DNA of 64,000 bases from Mesorhizobium sp. LMG 17147 (GCF_024297145.1 NZ_JANCTC010000006.1:294195-358194); one strand, 5' to 3'. Positions 32,996 to 42,422 are shown, counted from the stretch's first letter. Notes: generated by a model from the sequence alone, not told the origin. Numbers and translations: made by a program.

Positions 32996-34213
32996 ATGGA
33001 AGAATTTCACAAGGTCCGCCGGCTTCCGCCCTATGTCTTCGAACAGGTCAACCGGCTGAAGGCCAGCGCCCGTTCGCGCGGCGCCGACATCATCGATCTT
33101 GGCATGGGCAATCCGGACCTGCCGACGCCCAAGGCCATCGTCGACAAATTATGCGAGGTGGTGCGCGATCCGCGCACGCACCGATATTCGTCGTCGCGCG
33201 GCATTCCGGGTCTGCGCCGTGCACAGGCCAACTACTATGCCCGCCGCTTCGGCGTGAAGCTCGACCCGGACAGCCAGGTGGTGGCGACGCTCGGCTCGAA
33301 GGAGGGCTTCGCCAATATGGCGCAGGCGATCACCGCCCCCGGCGACGTGATCCTGTGCCCCAATCCGACCTATCCGATCCACGCCTTCGGCTTCATTATG
33401 TCGGGCGGCGTCATCCGCTCGCTGCAGGTCGAGCCGGACGACGGCTTTATCCCGGCCCTGGAGCGCGGCATCCGCCATTCGATCCCGAAGCCGCTGGCAC
33501 TAATCCTCAATTATCCGTCCAACCCGACGGCACTGGTCGCTTCGCTCGATTTCTACAAGGAGGTGGTGGCCTTCGCCAGGAAGAACGACATCATCATCCT
33601 GTCGGACCTTGCCTATTCGGAAATCTATTTCGACGGCAATCCGCCGCCTTCGGTGCTGCAGGTGCCGGGCGCCATAGACGTCGCCGTCGAGTTCACCTCG
33701 ATGTCGAAGACCTTTTCGATGCCGGGCTGGCGCATGGGTTTTGCGGTCGGCAATGAACGGCTGATCTCGGCGCTGACGCGGGTGAAATCCTATCTCGACT
33801 ACGGCGCCTTCACGCCGATCCAGGTGGCGGCGGCGCATGCGCTTAACGGCGACGGCGCCGACATCGCCGAAGTGCGCGACGTCTACCGCAAACGCCGCGA
33901 TGTCATGGTCGACTCCTTCAGCCGTGCCGGCTGGACCATTCCCGCACCGGCGGCATCGATGTTCGCCTGGGCGCCGATCCCGGAGCCGTTCAAGCACCTT
34001 GGCTCGCTTGAGTTCTCCAAGCTCCTGATCGAGCACGCCGACGTCGCGGTGGCGCCGGGCGTCGGCTTCGGCGAGCATGGCGACGATCACGTGCGCATCG
34101 CGCTGGTCGAAAACGAGCATCGGATCCGGCAAGCGGCGCGCAACATTAAGCGCTTCCTCGCATCCAGCGCCAAGCAGCCGAATAATGTCGTACCGCTCGC
34201 CGCGCATCGCTGA
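32996..34213 (+). CDS. PLP-dependent class I/II aminotransferase (AlaC/LL-DAP aminotransferase-like)
   Basis: A 405-residue fold-type I aminotransferase. Signatures are IDLGMGNPDLPTPKAIVDKL, the substrate loop NYPSNPTA near residue 170, DLAYSEIYFDG, and the PLP lysine in SMSKTFSMPGWRMGF near residue 240. The closest families are AlaC (glutamate-pyruvate aminotransferase) and LL-diaminopimelate aminotransferase; rhizobia make lysine by the succinylase route, so an alanine or aspartate-type role is more likely. It lies 42 bases ahead of hom, suggesting an amino-acid biosynthesis operon; this order is conserved in many alphaproteobacteria. Confidence 0.92.
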   Translation: MEEFHKVRRLPPYVFEQVNRLKASARSRGADIIDLGMGNPDLPTPKAIVDKLCEVVRDPRTHRYSSSRGIPGLRRAQANYYARRFGVKLDPDSQVVATLGSKEGFANMAQAITAPGDVILCPNPTYPIHAFGFIMSGGVIRSLQVEPDDGFIPALERGIRHSIPKPLALILNYPSNPTALVASLDFYKEVVAFARKNDIIILSDLAYSEIYFDGNPPPSVLQVPGAIDVAVEFTSMSKTFSMPGWRMGFAVGNERLISALTRVKSYLDYGAFTPIQVAAAHALNGDGADIAEVRDVYRKRRDVMVDSFSRAGWTIPAPAASMFAWAPIPEPFKHLGSLEFSKLLIEHADVAVAPGVGFGEHGDDHVRIALVENEHRIRQAARNIKRFLASSAKQPNNVVPLAAHR

Positions 34214-34255
34214 TCTTATACACATCGACCGAATTGTTGAGGGGCGTCGCCGGAC

Positions 34256-35569
34256 ATGGCTGAAGCGTTGCGTGTTGGAATTGCCGGCCTCGGCACCGTC
34301 GGTGCGTCTGTGGCCCGTGTGCTGCGCGACAAGGCGGCCGAACTGACGCGGCAGTGCGGACGCGACATCGTCGTGTCAGCCGTTTCGGCGCGCGATCCCA
34401 AGCGCGACCGCGGCGTTGATCTTGGCACAGCACGGTGGTTCGACGACGCCGTCAAGATGGCGCAGACCGCCGAAATAGATGTCTTCGTCGAGCTGATCGG
34501 CGGCGACGAAGGAGCGGCACGATCATCAGTGAAAGCCGCGCTCGAGGCCGGCCGTCACGTCGTCACCGCCAACAAGGCACTGCTTGCCAAGCACGGCGTC
34601 TTACTGGCCGAGATCGCAGAAAAGAGGGGTGTGCTGCTCAACTACGAAGCGGCGGTGGCAGGCGGCATTCCGGTCATCAAGACGATGCGCGAGGCGATGG
34701 CCGGCAATTCGGTGACCCGCGTTTTCGGCATCCTCAACGGTACCTGCAATTATATTTTGACGCGCATGGAAGCCGAGGGTCTGTCCTTTGATGCCTGCCT
34801 GAAGGATGCGCAACGGCTGGGCTATGCCGAAGCCGACCCGACCTTCGACATCGAGGGCCACGACACCGCACACAAGCTATCGATCCTGACCAGCCTTGCC
34901 TTCGGCACGAAGATCGCCGCCAACGATATCTACATGGAGGGCATCTCCAACATCAGCCAGGCCGATATCCGTGCGGCCGGCGATCTCGGCTACCGGATCA
35001 AGCTGCTTGGCGTCGCCCAACGCACCGAAAGCGGCATCGAGCAGCGCGTGCACCCGACCATGGTGCCGACGGCCTCGGTCATCGCGCAGGTGCACGGCGT
35101 CACCAATGCGGTCGCGATAGAAACCGACATCCTCGGCGAATTGCTGCTCTCCGGCCCTGGCGCCGGCGGCAACGCCACCGCGTCGGCGGTGATCGGCGAC
35201 ATTGCCGACATCGCCAAGAGCCGGCCTGGCTTCCAGCATGGTCCGGTCTTCGGTCGGCCGGCGAAGGAATTGAAGCCTTACAAGAAGGCGCAGATGCGCA
35301 GCCATGCCGGCGGTTATTTCATCCGGCTGACCGTGCACGACCGCCTCGGCGTCTTCGCGGCAATAGCCAAGCGCATGGCCGACAACGACATTTCGCTGGA
35401 ATCGATCGTCCAGCATGCCGCCGGGCCGGAAACCGAGGCACAGAAGACGGTCATCCTGGTGACCCACGAGACGACCGAGGCGGCGGTGCGCAAGGCCGTT
35501 GACGGCATCACCAGGGACAGCCTTCTGACCGACAAGCCGCAAGTCATCCGCATCGAGCGGGCCGGATAG
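34256..35569 (+). CDS. hom: Homoserine dehydrogenase
   Basis: A 437-residue enzyme that reduces aspartate-semialdehyde to homoserine, leading to threonine and methionine. The NAD(P)-binding motif is GIAGLGTVGASVARVL at the N-terminus; the catalytic domain has GGIPVIKTMREA and the family signature region AEADPTFDIEGHDTAHKLSIL near residue 190. A C-terminal ACT domain (YFIRLTVHDRLGVFAAIAKR, from about 355) suggests allosteric feedback by threonine. It is single-domain, without fused aspartokinase. The gene likely forms an operon with the upstream aminotransferase. Confidence 0.96.
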   Translation: MAEALRVGIAGLGTVGASVARVLRDKAAELTRQCGRDIVVSAVSARDPKRDRGVDLGTARWFDDAVKMAQTAEIDVFVELIGGDEGAARSSVKAALEAGRHVVTANKALLAKHGVLLAEIAEKRGVLLNYEAAVAGGIPVIKTMREAMAGNSVTRVFGILNGTCNYILTRMEAEGLSFDACLKDAQRLGYAEADPTFDIEGHDTAHKLSILTSLAFGTKIAANDIYMEGISNISQADIRAAGDLGYRIKLLGVAQRTESGIEQRVHPTMVPTASVIAQVHGVTNAVAIETDILGELLLSGPGAGGNATASAVIGDIADIAKSRPGFQHGPVFGRPAKELKPYKKAQMRSHAGGYFIRLTVHDRLGVFAAIAKRMADNDISLESIVQHAAGPETEAQKTVILVTHETTEAAVRKAVDGITRDSLLTDKPQVIRIERAG

Positions 35570-35687
35570 AAGTCTCCTTATTTGCCTTCAATCGATTGAT
35601 ATTGCTGCGCTTTCAAAAAGGCCCGGCGCAGGTCTTGCTGTTGTCACGGGGCTTTGACACAAGGAGCGCGTCTCTGGCGGGAGGCTA

Positions 35688-35737
35688 ATGCATGTCGCCC
35701 AAACGTGTGCGGCGGTTTTTGGGACGACGACATGCAT
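35688..35737. repeat. Palindromic intergenic repeat (GCATGTCG/CGACATGC type)
   Basis: Arms ATGCATGTCG and CGACATGCAT flank a 30-base core in which CCCAAA and TTTGGG also pair, making a long imperfect hairpin 33 bases ahead of glpX. Elements of this form are scattered in many copies through Mesorhizobium and related genomes; only one copy is in this window, so the repeat status rests on that knowledge. Confidence 0.6.
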
Positions 35738-35769
35738 GAAAACAAAGTGCCAACGAGGATTGTCCATCG

Positions 35770-36753
35770 ATGAATGTGGCCCAGAACATTGTCGCCGGCC
35801 TCGACCGGATACTGACCATGGAATTGGTGCGCATCACCGAACGCGCCGCGGTCGCGGCCGCCAGATTGCGCGGACGCGGCGACGAGAAAGCCGCCGACCA
35901 GGTCGCGGTCGATGCCATGCGGCAGGAACTCAACCGTCTTGCCATCAACGGCACGGTGGTGATCGGCGAAGGCGAGCGCGACGAGGCGCCGATGCTTTAT
36001 ATCGGCGAGGAAGTCGGTACCGGCAAAGGCCCGGCTGTCGACATCGCACTCGATCCGCTCGAAGGCACGACGATCTGCGCCAAGAACCTGCCCAACGCAT
36101 TGGCCGTTATCGCCATTGCCGAAAAAGGCAGCCTTTTGTTCGCGCCGGACGTCTATATGGACAAGATCGCCATCGGCCCGGGCTATGCCGACGGCATCAT
36201 CGACATCGATGCCTCGCCGGCCGAAAACATCGCCAGTCTGGCCAGGGCCAAGCGCGTGCCGGTGGCGGAGATCACCGCCTGTATTCTCGACCGGCCACGC
36301 CATGGCGCGTTGATCGAAGCCGTGCGGGCGACCGGCGCCGCGATCCGTCTGATCGGCGACGGTGATGTCGCCGGGGTCATCCATACCACCGACCCTGACG
36401 AGACCGGCATCGACATCTATCTCGGCACCGGAGGCGCGCCCGAAGGCGTGCTCGCAGCTGCCGCCTTGCGCTGCACTGGCGGCCAGATGCAGGGCAGGTT
36501 GATCCTCGATACGCCGGAAAAGCTGGCGCGCGCCGCCAAGATGGGCATCTCCGACCCTAAACGGATCTACCACACGCAAGACATGGCACGCGGCGACGTG
36601 CTGTTTGCCGCGACCGGCGTCACCGACGGCAATATGCTGGCCGGCGTCAAGTTCGGCCGCAATTTCATCACCACGCACACGATCGTGCTGCGCTCGTCAT
36701 CGCGGACCGTGCGCGAAATCAAGGCCAGGCATCAGGATCTGGAAAAGTTTTGA
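35770..36753 (+). CDS. glpX: Class II fructose-1,6-bisphosphatase
   Basis: A 327-residue GlpX-type phosphatase of gluconeogenesis and the Calvin cycle, converting fructose-1,6-bisphosphate to fructose-6-phosphate. The lithium-sensitive phosphatase metal site is visible in VVIGEGERDEAPML near residue 62 and ALDPLEGTT near residue 98, with the later GDGDVAGVIH and GTGGAPEGVLAAAAL motifs binding substrate. It sits between hom and recJ on the same strand, an order often seen in Rhizobiales; 60 bases separate it from recJ. The ATG at 35770 matches the usual N-terminus. Confidence 0.96.
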   Translation: MNVAQNIVAGLDRILTMELVRITERAAVAAARLRGRGDEKAADQVAVDAMRQELNRLAINGTVVIGEGERDEAPMLYIGEEVGTGKGPAVDIALDPLEGTTICAKNLPNALAVIAIAEKGSLLFAPDVYMDKIAIGPGYADGIIDIDASPAENIASLARAKRVPVAEITACILDRPRHGALIEAVRATGAAIRLIGDGDVAGVIHTTDPDETGIDIYLGTGGAPEGVLAAAALRCTGGQMQGRLILDTPEKLARAAKMGISDPKRIYHTQDMARGDVLFAATGVTDGNMLAGVKFGRNFITTHTIVLRSSSRTVREIKARHQDLEKF

Positions 36754-36813
36754 TTTCGACTCAGTTAGCCGTTGCATATTGTGCGCAATGACAAATTGCA
36801 GACGGCGCACCAC

Positions 36814-38598
36814 GTGACGGGGGAAAGACGCTTTTTCCTCGATGTAAGGCAATCGGCCACCGGCGTTTCCTGGGAACACCGGCTGACCGAGCGCCAGGAC
36901 ATGGCCGCGCTCGCCATCGCGCAAGGTTATGGCGTGCCCGACATCGTGGCGCGCGTGCTGGCCGGGCGCGGCGTCACCGCCGAGCAGACCGAGCGGTTTC
37001 TCGATCCGACCATCCGCAACCTGCTGCCCGACCCGGCATCGCTGACCGACATGGACAAGGCCGCCTCTCGTATCGCCCAGGCGGTGACGGCCAGGGAAAA
37101 GGTAGCGATCTTTGGCGATTACGATGTCGACGGCGCCGCCTCGTCGGCGCTGCTCAAGCGCTTTCTCGCGCATTTCTCGGTGGCGTCGGAGATCTACATA
37201 CCGGACCGCATCTTCGAGGGTTACGGCCCCAATCCGGAAGCGATGCGCGAACTCGTCTCGCGCGGCGCGACGCTGATCGTCACAGTCGATTGCGGCACCA
37301 ACAGCGCTGCTTCCATCGACGCCGCAAAGGCCGCCGGCGCCGACGTCGTGGTGCTCGATCACCATCAGGTCGGCGGGCCGTTGCCGGCGGCGGCTGCGGT
37401 CGTCAACCCAAATCGCGAGGACGACCTTTCCGGCCAAGGTCATCTCTGTGCCGCCGGCGTCGTCTTCCTTTGCCTGGTGCAGACCGCGAAGATCCTGCGC
37501 GGCCGCTTGCCGGATGCCGCACCGCCGGACCTGCTTGCCCTGCTCGACCTGGTGGCGCTGGGCACAGTCTGCGACGTGGTGCCGCTCACCGGCGTCAACC
37601 GCGCCTTCGTGGTCAAGGGGCTGCAGGTGGCGCGGCAGCAGAGAAACGACGGGCTGGCGGCGTTGGCGCGGGTCTCGCGTATAGGCGAGCCGATCAGCAC
37701 GTTCCATCTGGCCTTTCTGATCGGTCCGCGCATCAACGCCGGCGGGCGCATCGGCGACGCAGCACTTGGCAGCCGCCTGCTTGCAACCGACGACCCGGTC
37801 GAAGCCCGCACCATTGCCGAGACGCTGGATCGGCTCAACCAGGAGCGGCAGTCGATGGAGCAGGAGATGCTGGCCGCGGCGCGCTCAGAGGCCGACGCCG
37901 AGCTTGCCGGCGGCATTGGTCCGGCCATCGTGGTCACAGCCAGCAGCAACTGGCACCCGGGCATTGTCGGCCTGCTTGCCTCGCGGCTCAAGGACCATGC
38001 GCGCCGGCCCGCATTTGCCATCGCCTTCAACGCCAACGGTGTCGGTACCGGTTCAGGCCGTTCAGTGTCTGGCTTCGACCTCGGCCGGCTGGTGCGCGAG
38101 GCTGCCGATGCCGGGCTGATCCTCAAGGGTGGCGGCCACGGAATGGCGGCAGGCATCACTGTCGAGCGGGCGAAGCTCGGCGAACTCAGGGCTTTCTTCG
38201 AAGAGCGCGCGGCGGTGGACGTGTTCCGCCTGCAAGGGCAGGAGAGCCTGGCGATCGACGGTGCGCTTGCCGCCGAGGGCGCGACGCTCGCGCTGCTCGA
38301 TGCACTTGAGAGGGCAGGGCCGTTCGGCGCAGGGCATGTCGCGCCGGTGTTCGCGCTGCCGCGCCACCGGCTTGTCGATGCGCGGGCGGTCGGCACCAAC
38401 CATATCCGCGCCGACCTGCAGTCGGAAAGCGGCGGCCGCATCCAGGCGATCGCCTTTCGCGCCGTCGATACTGCGCTTGGCGAATTCCTGTTCAAGAACA
38501 GGGGCAAACCGGTGCACGTCGCCGGCTCATTGTCGGGCAATCACTGGAACGGCAACCGCACGGTGCAATTTCGTATCGTCGACGCGGCGCTTGCCTGA
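36814..38598 (+). CDS. recJ: Single-stranded-DNA-specific 5'-3' exonuclease RecJ
   Basis: A nuclease of about 594 residues acting in RecF-pathway recombination, mismatch repair and base-excision repair. The DHH phosphoesterase motifs are AIFGDYDVDGAASSALL near residue 93, DCGTNS, and VLDHHQVGG near residue 183; the DHHA1 domain has KGGGHGMAAGITVE near 440. A C-terminal OB domain follows. The open frame begins at TTG 36772, but family similarity starts at TGERRFFLDVRQS, so GTG 36814 is preferred; neither has a strong ribosome site, so the start is uncertain by 14 codons. Convergent with the patatin gene. Confidence 0.94.
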   Translation: MTGERRFFLDVRQSATGVSWEHRLTERQDMAALAIAQGYGVPDIVARVLAGRGVTAEQTERFLDPTIRNLLPDPASLTDMDKAASRIAQAVTAREKVAIFGDYDVDGAASSALLKRFLAHFSVASEIYIPDRIFEGYGPNPEAMRELVSRGATLIVTVDCGTNSAASIDAAKAAGADVVVLDHHQVGGPLPAAAAVVNPNREDDLSGQGHLCAAGVVFLCLVQTAKILRGRLPDAAPPDLLALLDLVALGTVCDVVPLTGVNRAFVVKGLQVARQQRNDGLAALARVSRIGEPISTFHLAFLIGPRINAGGRIGDAALGSRLLATDDPVEARTIAETLDRLNQERQSMEQEMLAAARSEADAELAGGIGPAIVVTASSNWHPGIVGLLASRLKDHARRPAFAIAFNANGVGTGSGRSVSGFDLGRLVREAADAGLILKGGGHGMAAGITVERAKLGELRAFFEERAAVDVFRLQGQESLAIDGALAAEGATLALLDALERAGPFGAGHVAPVFALPRHRLVDARAVGTNHIRADLQSESGGRIQAIAFRAVDTALGEFLFKNRGKPVHVAGSLSGNHWNGNRTVQFRIVDAALA

Positions 38599-38618
38599 GA
38601 GCTCGCTGACCGCTCGGC

Positions 38619-39593
38619 CTAAGCGAGGACGGTCTGCAGCCGGGTCAGATCGCCGATCTGCGCCATCGTTGCCTGGTAGCCGATACGGATTGCTTCGTCG
38701 GCGCGGTGGAATTCGGTCAGGCCGATATGGCTGAGCTTCGGCTGCAGCGATATGTCCGGCGGGTCGCCGGCCAGCCTGGCGCGCGAAATGCGGTCCTGGA
38801 TGATGTTGAAGGCCTCTACCATGACGCCGGTGATGCCGAGCCGCGTCTCGCGCGACTGGCGTTCGGGATCGGCGTGGCCGGCCCGCGGCGCGTCTTTCTC
38901 GATGACCAGCTCGCCGGCGCTGTGCTTGATCACCGCGGCGCGGCCGAACAGATCGTAGTGAAGGTTCACCGCGACCACGAGCGGCTGCTCGTAGGCACGG
39001 CAGACCGAGACCGGCACCGGATTGACCAGGGCGCCGTCAACCAGCACACGCCCATTGCAGGCGACCGGCTCGAACACGCCGGGCAGCGCGTAGGAGGCGC
39101 GCATGGCGGTGCTCAACGAGCCGCTCGACAGCCAGATCTCATGGCCGGTGCGGATTTCCGAAGCGACGCAGACGAATGGTTTTGGCAGGTCCTCGAAGCG
39201 GATGCCGGCTATGTGCTCGCGCAGCCGCGCATCGAGCTTCATGCCACCGAACAGGCCGCTGCCGCGTAGATTGAGGTCGAGAAGGCCAAAAATGCGCCGC
39301 CTGGTCAGGCTGCGGGCGAATTCTTCCAACTCGTCGAGCTTGCCGGCAACATAGCAGCCGCCGACCAGCGCGCCGATCGAGGTGCCGGCGATCATCGACA
39401 CTTCGATGCCGGCTTCGTCAAGCGCGCGCAGCACGCCGATATGCGCCCAGCCGCGCGCACAGCCGCCGCCCAATGCCAGCGAAATCGCTGTTTTGCCCGG
39501 AGATTTGGTTTCGGATGCGCCCGCGGCCGAGGAGAGGCCATTCGCCTCCCGAACGTCAGGTCTGTTGCGCAATGACGCCCACTCGAGCATCAC
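38619..39593 (-). CDS. Patatin-like phospholipase (RssA type)
   Basis: A 324-residue serine acyl hydrolase with the catalytic dyad of the patatin family. The oxyanion loop is LGGGCARGWAHIGVL near residue 42, the nucleophile serine lies in AGTSIGALVGG near residue 69, and the aspartate lies in LVDGALVNPVPVS near 192. The first 35 residues are not conserved, and a later start is possible. Bacterial RssA-type proteins are probably lysophospholipases or esterases acting on membrane lipids; no substrate can be named. It is convergent with recJ and lies behind hisI and folE on the same strand. Confidence 0.9.
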   Translation of the reverse strand: MMLEWASLRNRPDVREANGLSSAAGASETKSPGKTAISLALGGGCARGWAHIGVLRALDEAGIEVSMIAGTSIGALVGGCYVAGKLDELEEFARSLTRRRIFGLLDLNLRGSGLFGGMKLDARLREHIAGIRFEDLPKPFVCVASEIRTGHEIWLSSGSLSTAMRASYALPGVFEPVACNGRVLVDGALVNPVPVSVCRAYEQPLVVAVNLHYDLFGRAAVIKHSAGELVIEKDAPRAGHADPERQSRETRLGITGVMVEAFNIIQDRISRARLAGDPPDISLQPKLSHIGLTEFHRADEAIRIGYQATMAQIGDLTRLQTVLA

Positions 39594-39674
39594 AATCTCC
39601 CTTGTCCCACGGTCATCCTACAGGCGGGCCGTATCGAAATCATGAATACACGTGGCTGAAGTGCTGCGAATGGT

Positions 39675-40145
39675 TCATATTGATGGTGTATTGGGCTTTC
39701 GATAGGTTTTTTCCGCATCGAACAGCGGCTTGCTGCCGTCGCTGGCAAGCGTCCCTTTGCCATCGCTCAGCCCCACCGTCCGATAAAAGCATGAACGTCG
39801 GCCGGTGTGACAAGTTGCTTCATGACCCAGCACTTTGACGCGCAACCATATCGCGTCCTGGTCACAATCCGTGAGCATCTCGACGACCTGCTGGACATTG
39901 CCCGAGGTTTCGCCCTTCTTCCACAGCGCGTTGCGCGAACGCGACCAGTAGTGCGCGATGCCGGTCTTGAGCGTCAGCGCCAGCGCCTCGGCATTCATAT
40001 GCGCGACCATCAGCAGCATGCCGTCTTCGGCATCGGTGACGACGGCGGTGACGAGGCCGCCGGCATCGAAGCGCGGCGAAAGGACCGTGCCTTCCTCAAG
40101 CGCCTTCTTGTCTGAGGGAGCTTTCGGGAATTCCAATGCCGACAT
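39675..40145 (-). CDS. hisI: Phosphoribosyl-AMP cyclohydrolase
   Basis: A 156-residue monofunctional HisI that opens the adenine ring of phosphoribosyl-AMP, third step of histidine synthesis. Metal-binding residues are seen in [13 protein letters not shown] (aspartates and cysteine) and [13 protein letters not shown] (two cysteines) near residue 110; [20 protein letters not shown] is the family signature. The HisE pyrophosphohydrolase part is absent, as usual in alphaproteobacteria, where hisE is a separate gene. It begins ten bases behind folE, and the hisI-folE pair is conserved in Rhizobiales. Confidence 0.96.
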   Translation of the reverse strand: MSALEFPKAPSDKKALEEGTVLSPRFDAGGLVTAVVTDAEDGMLLMVAHMNAEALALTLKTGIAHYWSRSRNALWKKGETSGNVQQVVEMLTDCDQDAIWLRVKVLGHEATCHTGRRSCFYRTVGLSDGKGTLASDGSKPLFDAEKTYRKPNTPSI

Positions 40146-40155
40146 TCGCCGGTCC

Positions 40156-40818
40156 TTATTTAACGAAGGTGGGGCGGGTCTGATCAGTTCCGCCGCCGCG
40201 CACCATGGTGACGAAGCGGACCTGCTCTTCGGGTGTATCCTTGAAGGCGCCGGTGAAGGTCGAGGTCAGCGTGGTGGAGCCCTGTTTGCGGATACCGCGC
40301 ATGGCCATGCACATATGCTCGGCCTCGAGCATGACGGCGACGCCGCGCGGATTGAGGACGTCCTGGATGACGCCGGCAATCTGCGCCGTCATCGCTTCCT
40401 GGGTCTGCAGGCGATGGGCGAAGATGTCGACGACGCGGGCGATCTTGGACAGGCCGACAACCTTGCCGTCAGGCAGATAGCCGACATGCGCCTTGCCGAT
40501 GATCGGCACCATGTGATGCTCGCAATGCGAGTGGAAGGATATGTCCTTGACGAGGACGAGGTCGTCATAGCCGGCGACTTCCTCGAAGGTGCGGCCAAGT
40601 TCCTCGGCTGGGCACATATCATAACCGTTGAACATTTCGCGGAATGCCTTGGTGACGCGCTTCGGCGTGTCGATCAGGCCCTCCCGGTCAGGGTTGTCGC
40701 CGGTCCAGCGCAGCAAGATGCGCACAGCGGCTTCGACTTCGGCCTCGCTCGGCCGGTCGGTGACCGGCTTTTCCATATAGGCAGACCGCGGCATAAGTTT
40801 CTTGATAACGGCGTCCAT
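40156..40818 (-). CDS. folE: GTP cyclohydrolase I
   Basis: A 220-residue enzyme that converts GTP to dihydroneopterin triphosphate, the first step of folate synthesis. Zinc-binding and active-site residues are in [20 protein letters not shown] near residue 100, and the C-terminal cysteine in [16 protein letters not shown] near 170. [16 protein letters not shown] is the family N-terminal signature. The ATG at 40818 follows GGGAG eight bases upstream, which lies inside a leader structure that looks like a THF-II riboswitch, so folate-dependent control of translation is likely. hisI follows at ten bases. Confidence 0.96.
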   Translation of the reverse strand: MDAVIKKLMPRSAYMEKPVTDRPSEAEVEAAVRILLRWTGDNPDREGLIDTPKRVTKAFREMFNGYDMCPAEELGRTFEEVAGYDDLVLVKDISFHSHCEHHMVPIIGKAHVGYLPDGKVVGLSKIARVVDIFAHRLQTQEAMTAQIAGVIQDVLNPRGVAVMLEAEHMCMAMRGIRKQGSTTLTSTFTGAFKDTPEEQVRFVTMVRGGGTDQTRPTFVK

Positions 40819-40823
40819 AAAGG

Positions 40824-40870
40824 CGTCTCCCGTAGTTCCTCTCTCAGGAGGAACAAGTTGAACGGACCAC
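40824..40870 (-). promoter_or_regulatory. Candidate THF-II (folE motif) riboswitch
   Basis: The folE leader on the minus strand contains a seven-pair stem, GTTCCTC with GAGGAAC, closed by CTGAGA. Below it CCGT pairs with ACGG and GT with AC, across an asymmetric internal loop. The ribosome site GGGAG is inside the lower stem, so a folded RNA would hide it. THF-II is a known riboswitch class found ahead of folE in alphaproteobacteria, including Mesorhizobium; size, place and the sequestered site all fit. Consensus bases were not checked against a covariance model. Confidence 0.62.
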
Positions 40871-41058
40871 GACCTTTCGGGTGTCAGAAACTCGCCCGGT
40901 TTCCAGCCCGTAAGTGGCGTGAACAGAATTGGGCACGACGAGGTTTGTGGTCACCTTGTCGATACCCGACTACCGCCATTATATATGTTCGTGCCGAGCG
41001 AAAGGAAGACGCCAGAGCGGCAATGACTGTTCGCTGGGCGGCGACGGATTGGAAAAAT

Positions 41059-41505
41059 ATGATCGACGATGTCTACAATGCGAAAATTCTGGGTTTTGCT
41101 GGAAATATCGCACGGATCGGCCGGCTCGACCGCCCCGACGCAACCGCACGAGCACATTCCAAGCTGTGCGGCTCGACGGTGACCGTCGATCTGAAAATGG
41201 ATCAGGGCGTCGTCACCGATTTCGCGCATGACGTGAAGGCCTGTGCGCTTGGCCAGGCGTCCTCTTCGATCATGGCGCAGCATGTCGTCGGCGCCAGCGC
41301 CGAAGAATTGCGCAGCGTGCGCGAGACGATGCTGAAGATGCTGAAGGAAAATGGCCCGCCGCCCGAAGGCCGCTTCGCCGACCTGAAATACCTGGAACCG
41401 GTGCGCGACTATAAGGCGCGCCACGCCTCGACCATGCTGACGTTCGACGCAGTGGTCGACGCCATTGGCCAGATCGAAAAGAAGCGGGCGGAACAGGCGG
41501 CTTAA
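41059..41505 (+). CDS. NifU/IscU-like iron-sulfur scaffold family protein, third cysteine missing
   Basis: A 148-residue protein of the NifU N-terminal (IscU-like) fold. The frame is open for 1.1 kb upstream over the folE and hisI genes, but the domain starts at ATG 41059. Two of the three cluster-binding cysteines are present, C37 in SKLCGST and C62 in KACALGQASSS. At the third position the sequence reads KARHAST (residues 119-125), and the usual aspartate after the first cysteine is serine. This makes classical cluster assembly doubtful; the variant seems typical for a rhizobial subfamily. It overlaps the convergent LysR gene by four bases. Confidence 0.85.
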   Translation: MIDDVYNAKILGFAGNIARIGRLDRPDATARAHSKLCGSTVTVDLKMDQGVVTDFAHDVKACALGQASSSIMAQHVVGASAEELRSVRETMLKMLKENGPPPEGRFADLKYLEPVRDYKARHASTMLTFDAVVDAIGQIEKKRAEQAA

Positions 41506-42422
41506 GCCTTGGCAAGGAAACGCCGGCTTTCGGCGAATTCCGCCCGGACCCAGTCGGCAAAAGCTCTGGCCGGCTCTGAAAGGTCATTCAGCCTTCTGGC
41601 CACCAGCCAATAGGCGCCGGACGCGACGTCGATGTCGAAAGGCTTGATCAGCGCGCCGGACGCAAGTTCTTCGCCGATCTGCAGAAGATCGCCCAGCGCG
41701 ACACCATGTCCAAGCAAGGCTGCCTGCTTCGAAAGCGAAGCATCCGCCAGCATCGGGCCGCGCGCAGGCACGGCCTCAGCCGTCACGCCGGCCGCTTCGA
41801 ACCAGCGCGCCCAAGCCTGACGGTTTTCTTCGTGCAGCAATGTGTAGCGACCAAGGTCGATCGGCTTTTCCAGAGCTGGCCCGGATACAAGCAGCGCCGG
41901 CGATAGAACTGGTGAATCGACGACCGCGGCAAGCTGTTCGGCTTCGCTGCGTGGCCATGAGGTGGCGTGCGCACTGAAGCGTAGAGCAAGTTCGCGCTGA
42001 TCGCTGCGGAACTCTATCAACCTCAGGTCGACCTCAAGGGAGACGTCGATATCGGGTCGCAACTCGCGAAATCGGTTGAGCCGCGGCACCAGCCATACGG
42101 ATGCAAGCGACGGCTCGACGCTGACACGGACCACTGACTGCGTCGGGGCGGCCGTCAATTCCGAAAGCAGCCTGTCGATGCCCTCGAAACTCCTGACCAA
42201 CTGGTCGAGCAGCCGCCGGCCGGTATCGGTCAACTCGACGCGGCGATGATGGCGGAAGAACAAAGGTTGGCGCAGGAAGGTTTCGAGCTCGCGGATCTGG
42301 CGGCTGATCGCTGCCTGTGAAACGTAAAGCTCCTCGGCCGCACGGCTGAAGCTCAGGTGACGACCGGCTGCTTCGAAGCTTCTGAGCGCCGTCAGGGGGA
42401 GGTGTCCGCGCTTCCTTCGCAT
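41502..42422 (-). CDS. LysR-family regulator of the GcvA/AmpR type
   Basis: A 306-residue transcription factor. The winged helix-turn-helix is at residues about 8-65 (LPLTALRSFEAAGRHLSFSR, ISRQIRELETFLRQPLF), with the FEAAGRHLSFSRAAEEL pattern typical of the GcvA/AmpR branch. The rest is a two-lobed effector domain with no recognisable ligand motif. A palindrome ATAAC-N5-GTTAT overlaps its start codon. It is divergent from a 55-residue ORF and yidD; a class D beta-lactamase lies 0.85 kb away on that side, so control of the divergent genes is possible. Effector and targets are unknown. Confidence 0.92.
   Translation of the reverse strand: MRRKRGHLPLTALRSFEAAGRHLSFSRAAEELYVSQAAISRQIRELETFLRQPLFFRHHRRVELTDTGRRLLDQLVRSFEGIDRLLSELTAAPTQSVVRVSVEPSLASVWLVPRLNRFRELRPDIDVSLEVDLRLIEFRSDQRELALRFSAHATSWPRSEAEQLAAVVDSPVLSPALLVSGPALEKPIDLGRYTLLHEENRQAWARWFEAAGVTAEAVPARGPMLADASLSKQAALLGHGVALGDLLQIGEELASGALIKPFDIDVASGAYWLVARRLNDLSEPARAFADWVRAEFAESRRFLAKA

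Noticed and set aside
39958..41505. A 515-codon plus-strand ORF covering folE and hisI
   Set aside because: Only the last 148 codons match a family (NifU-like). The rest is the reverse of folE and part of hisI, whose families are certain.
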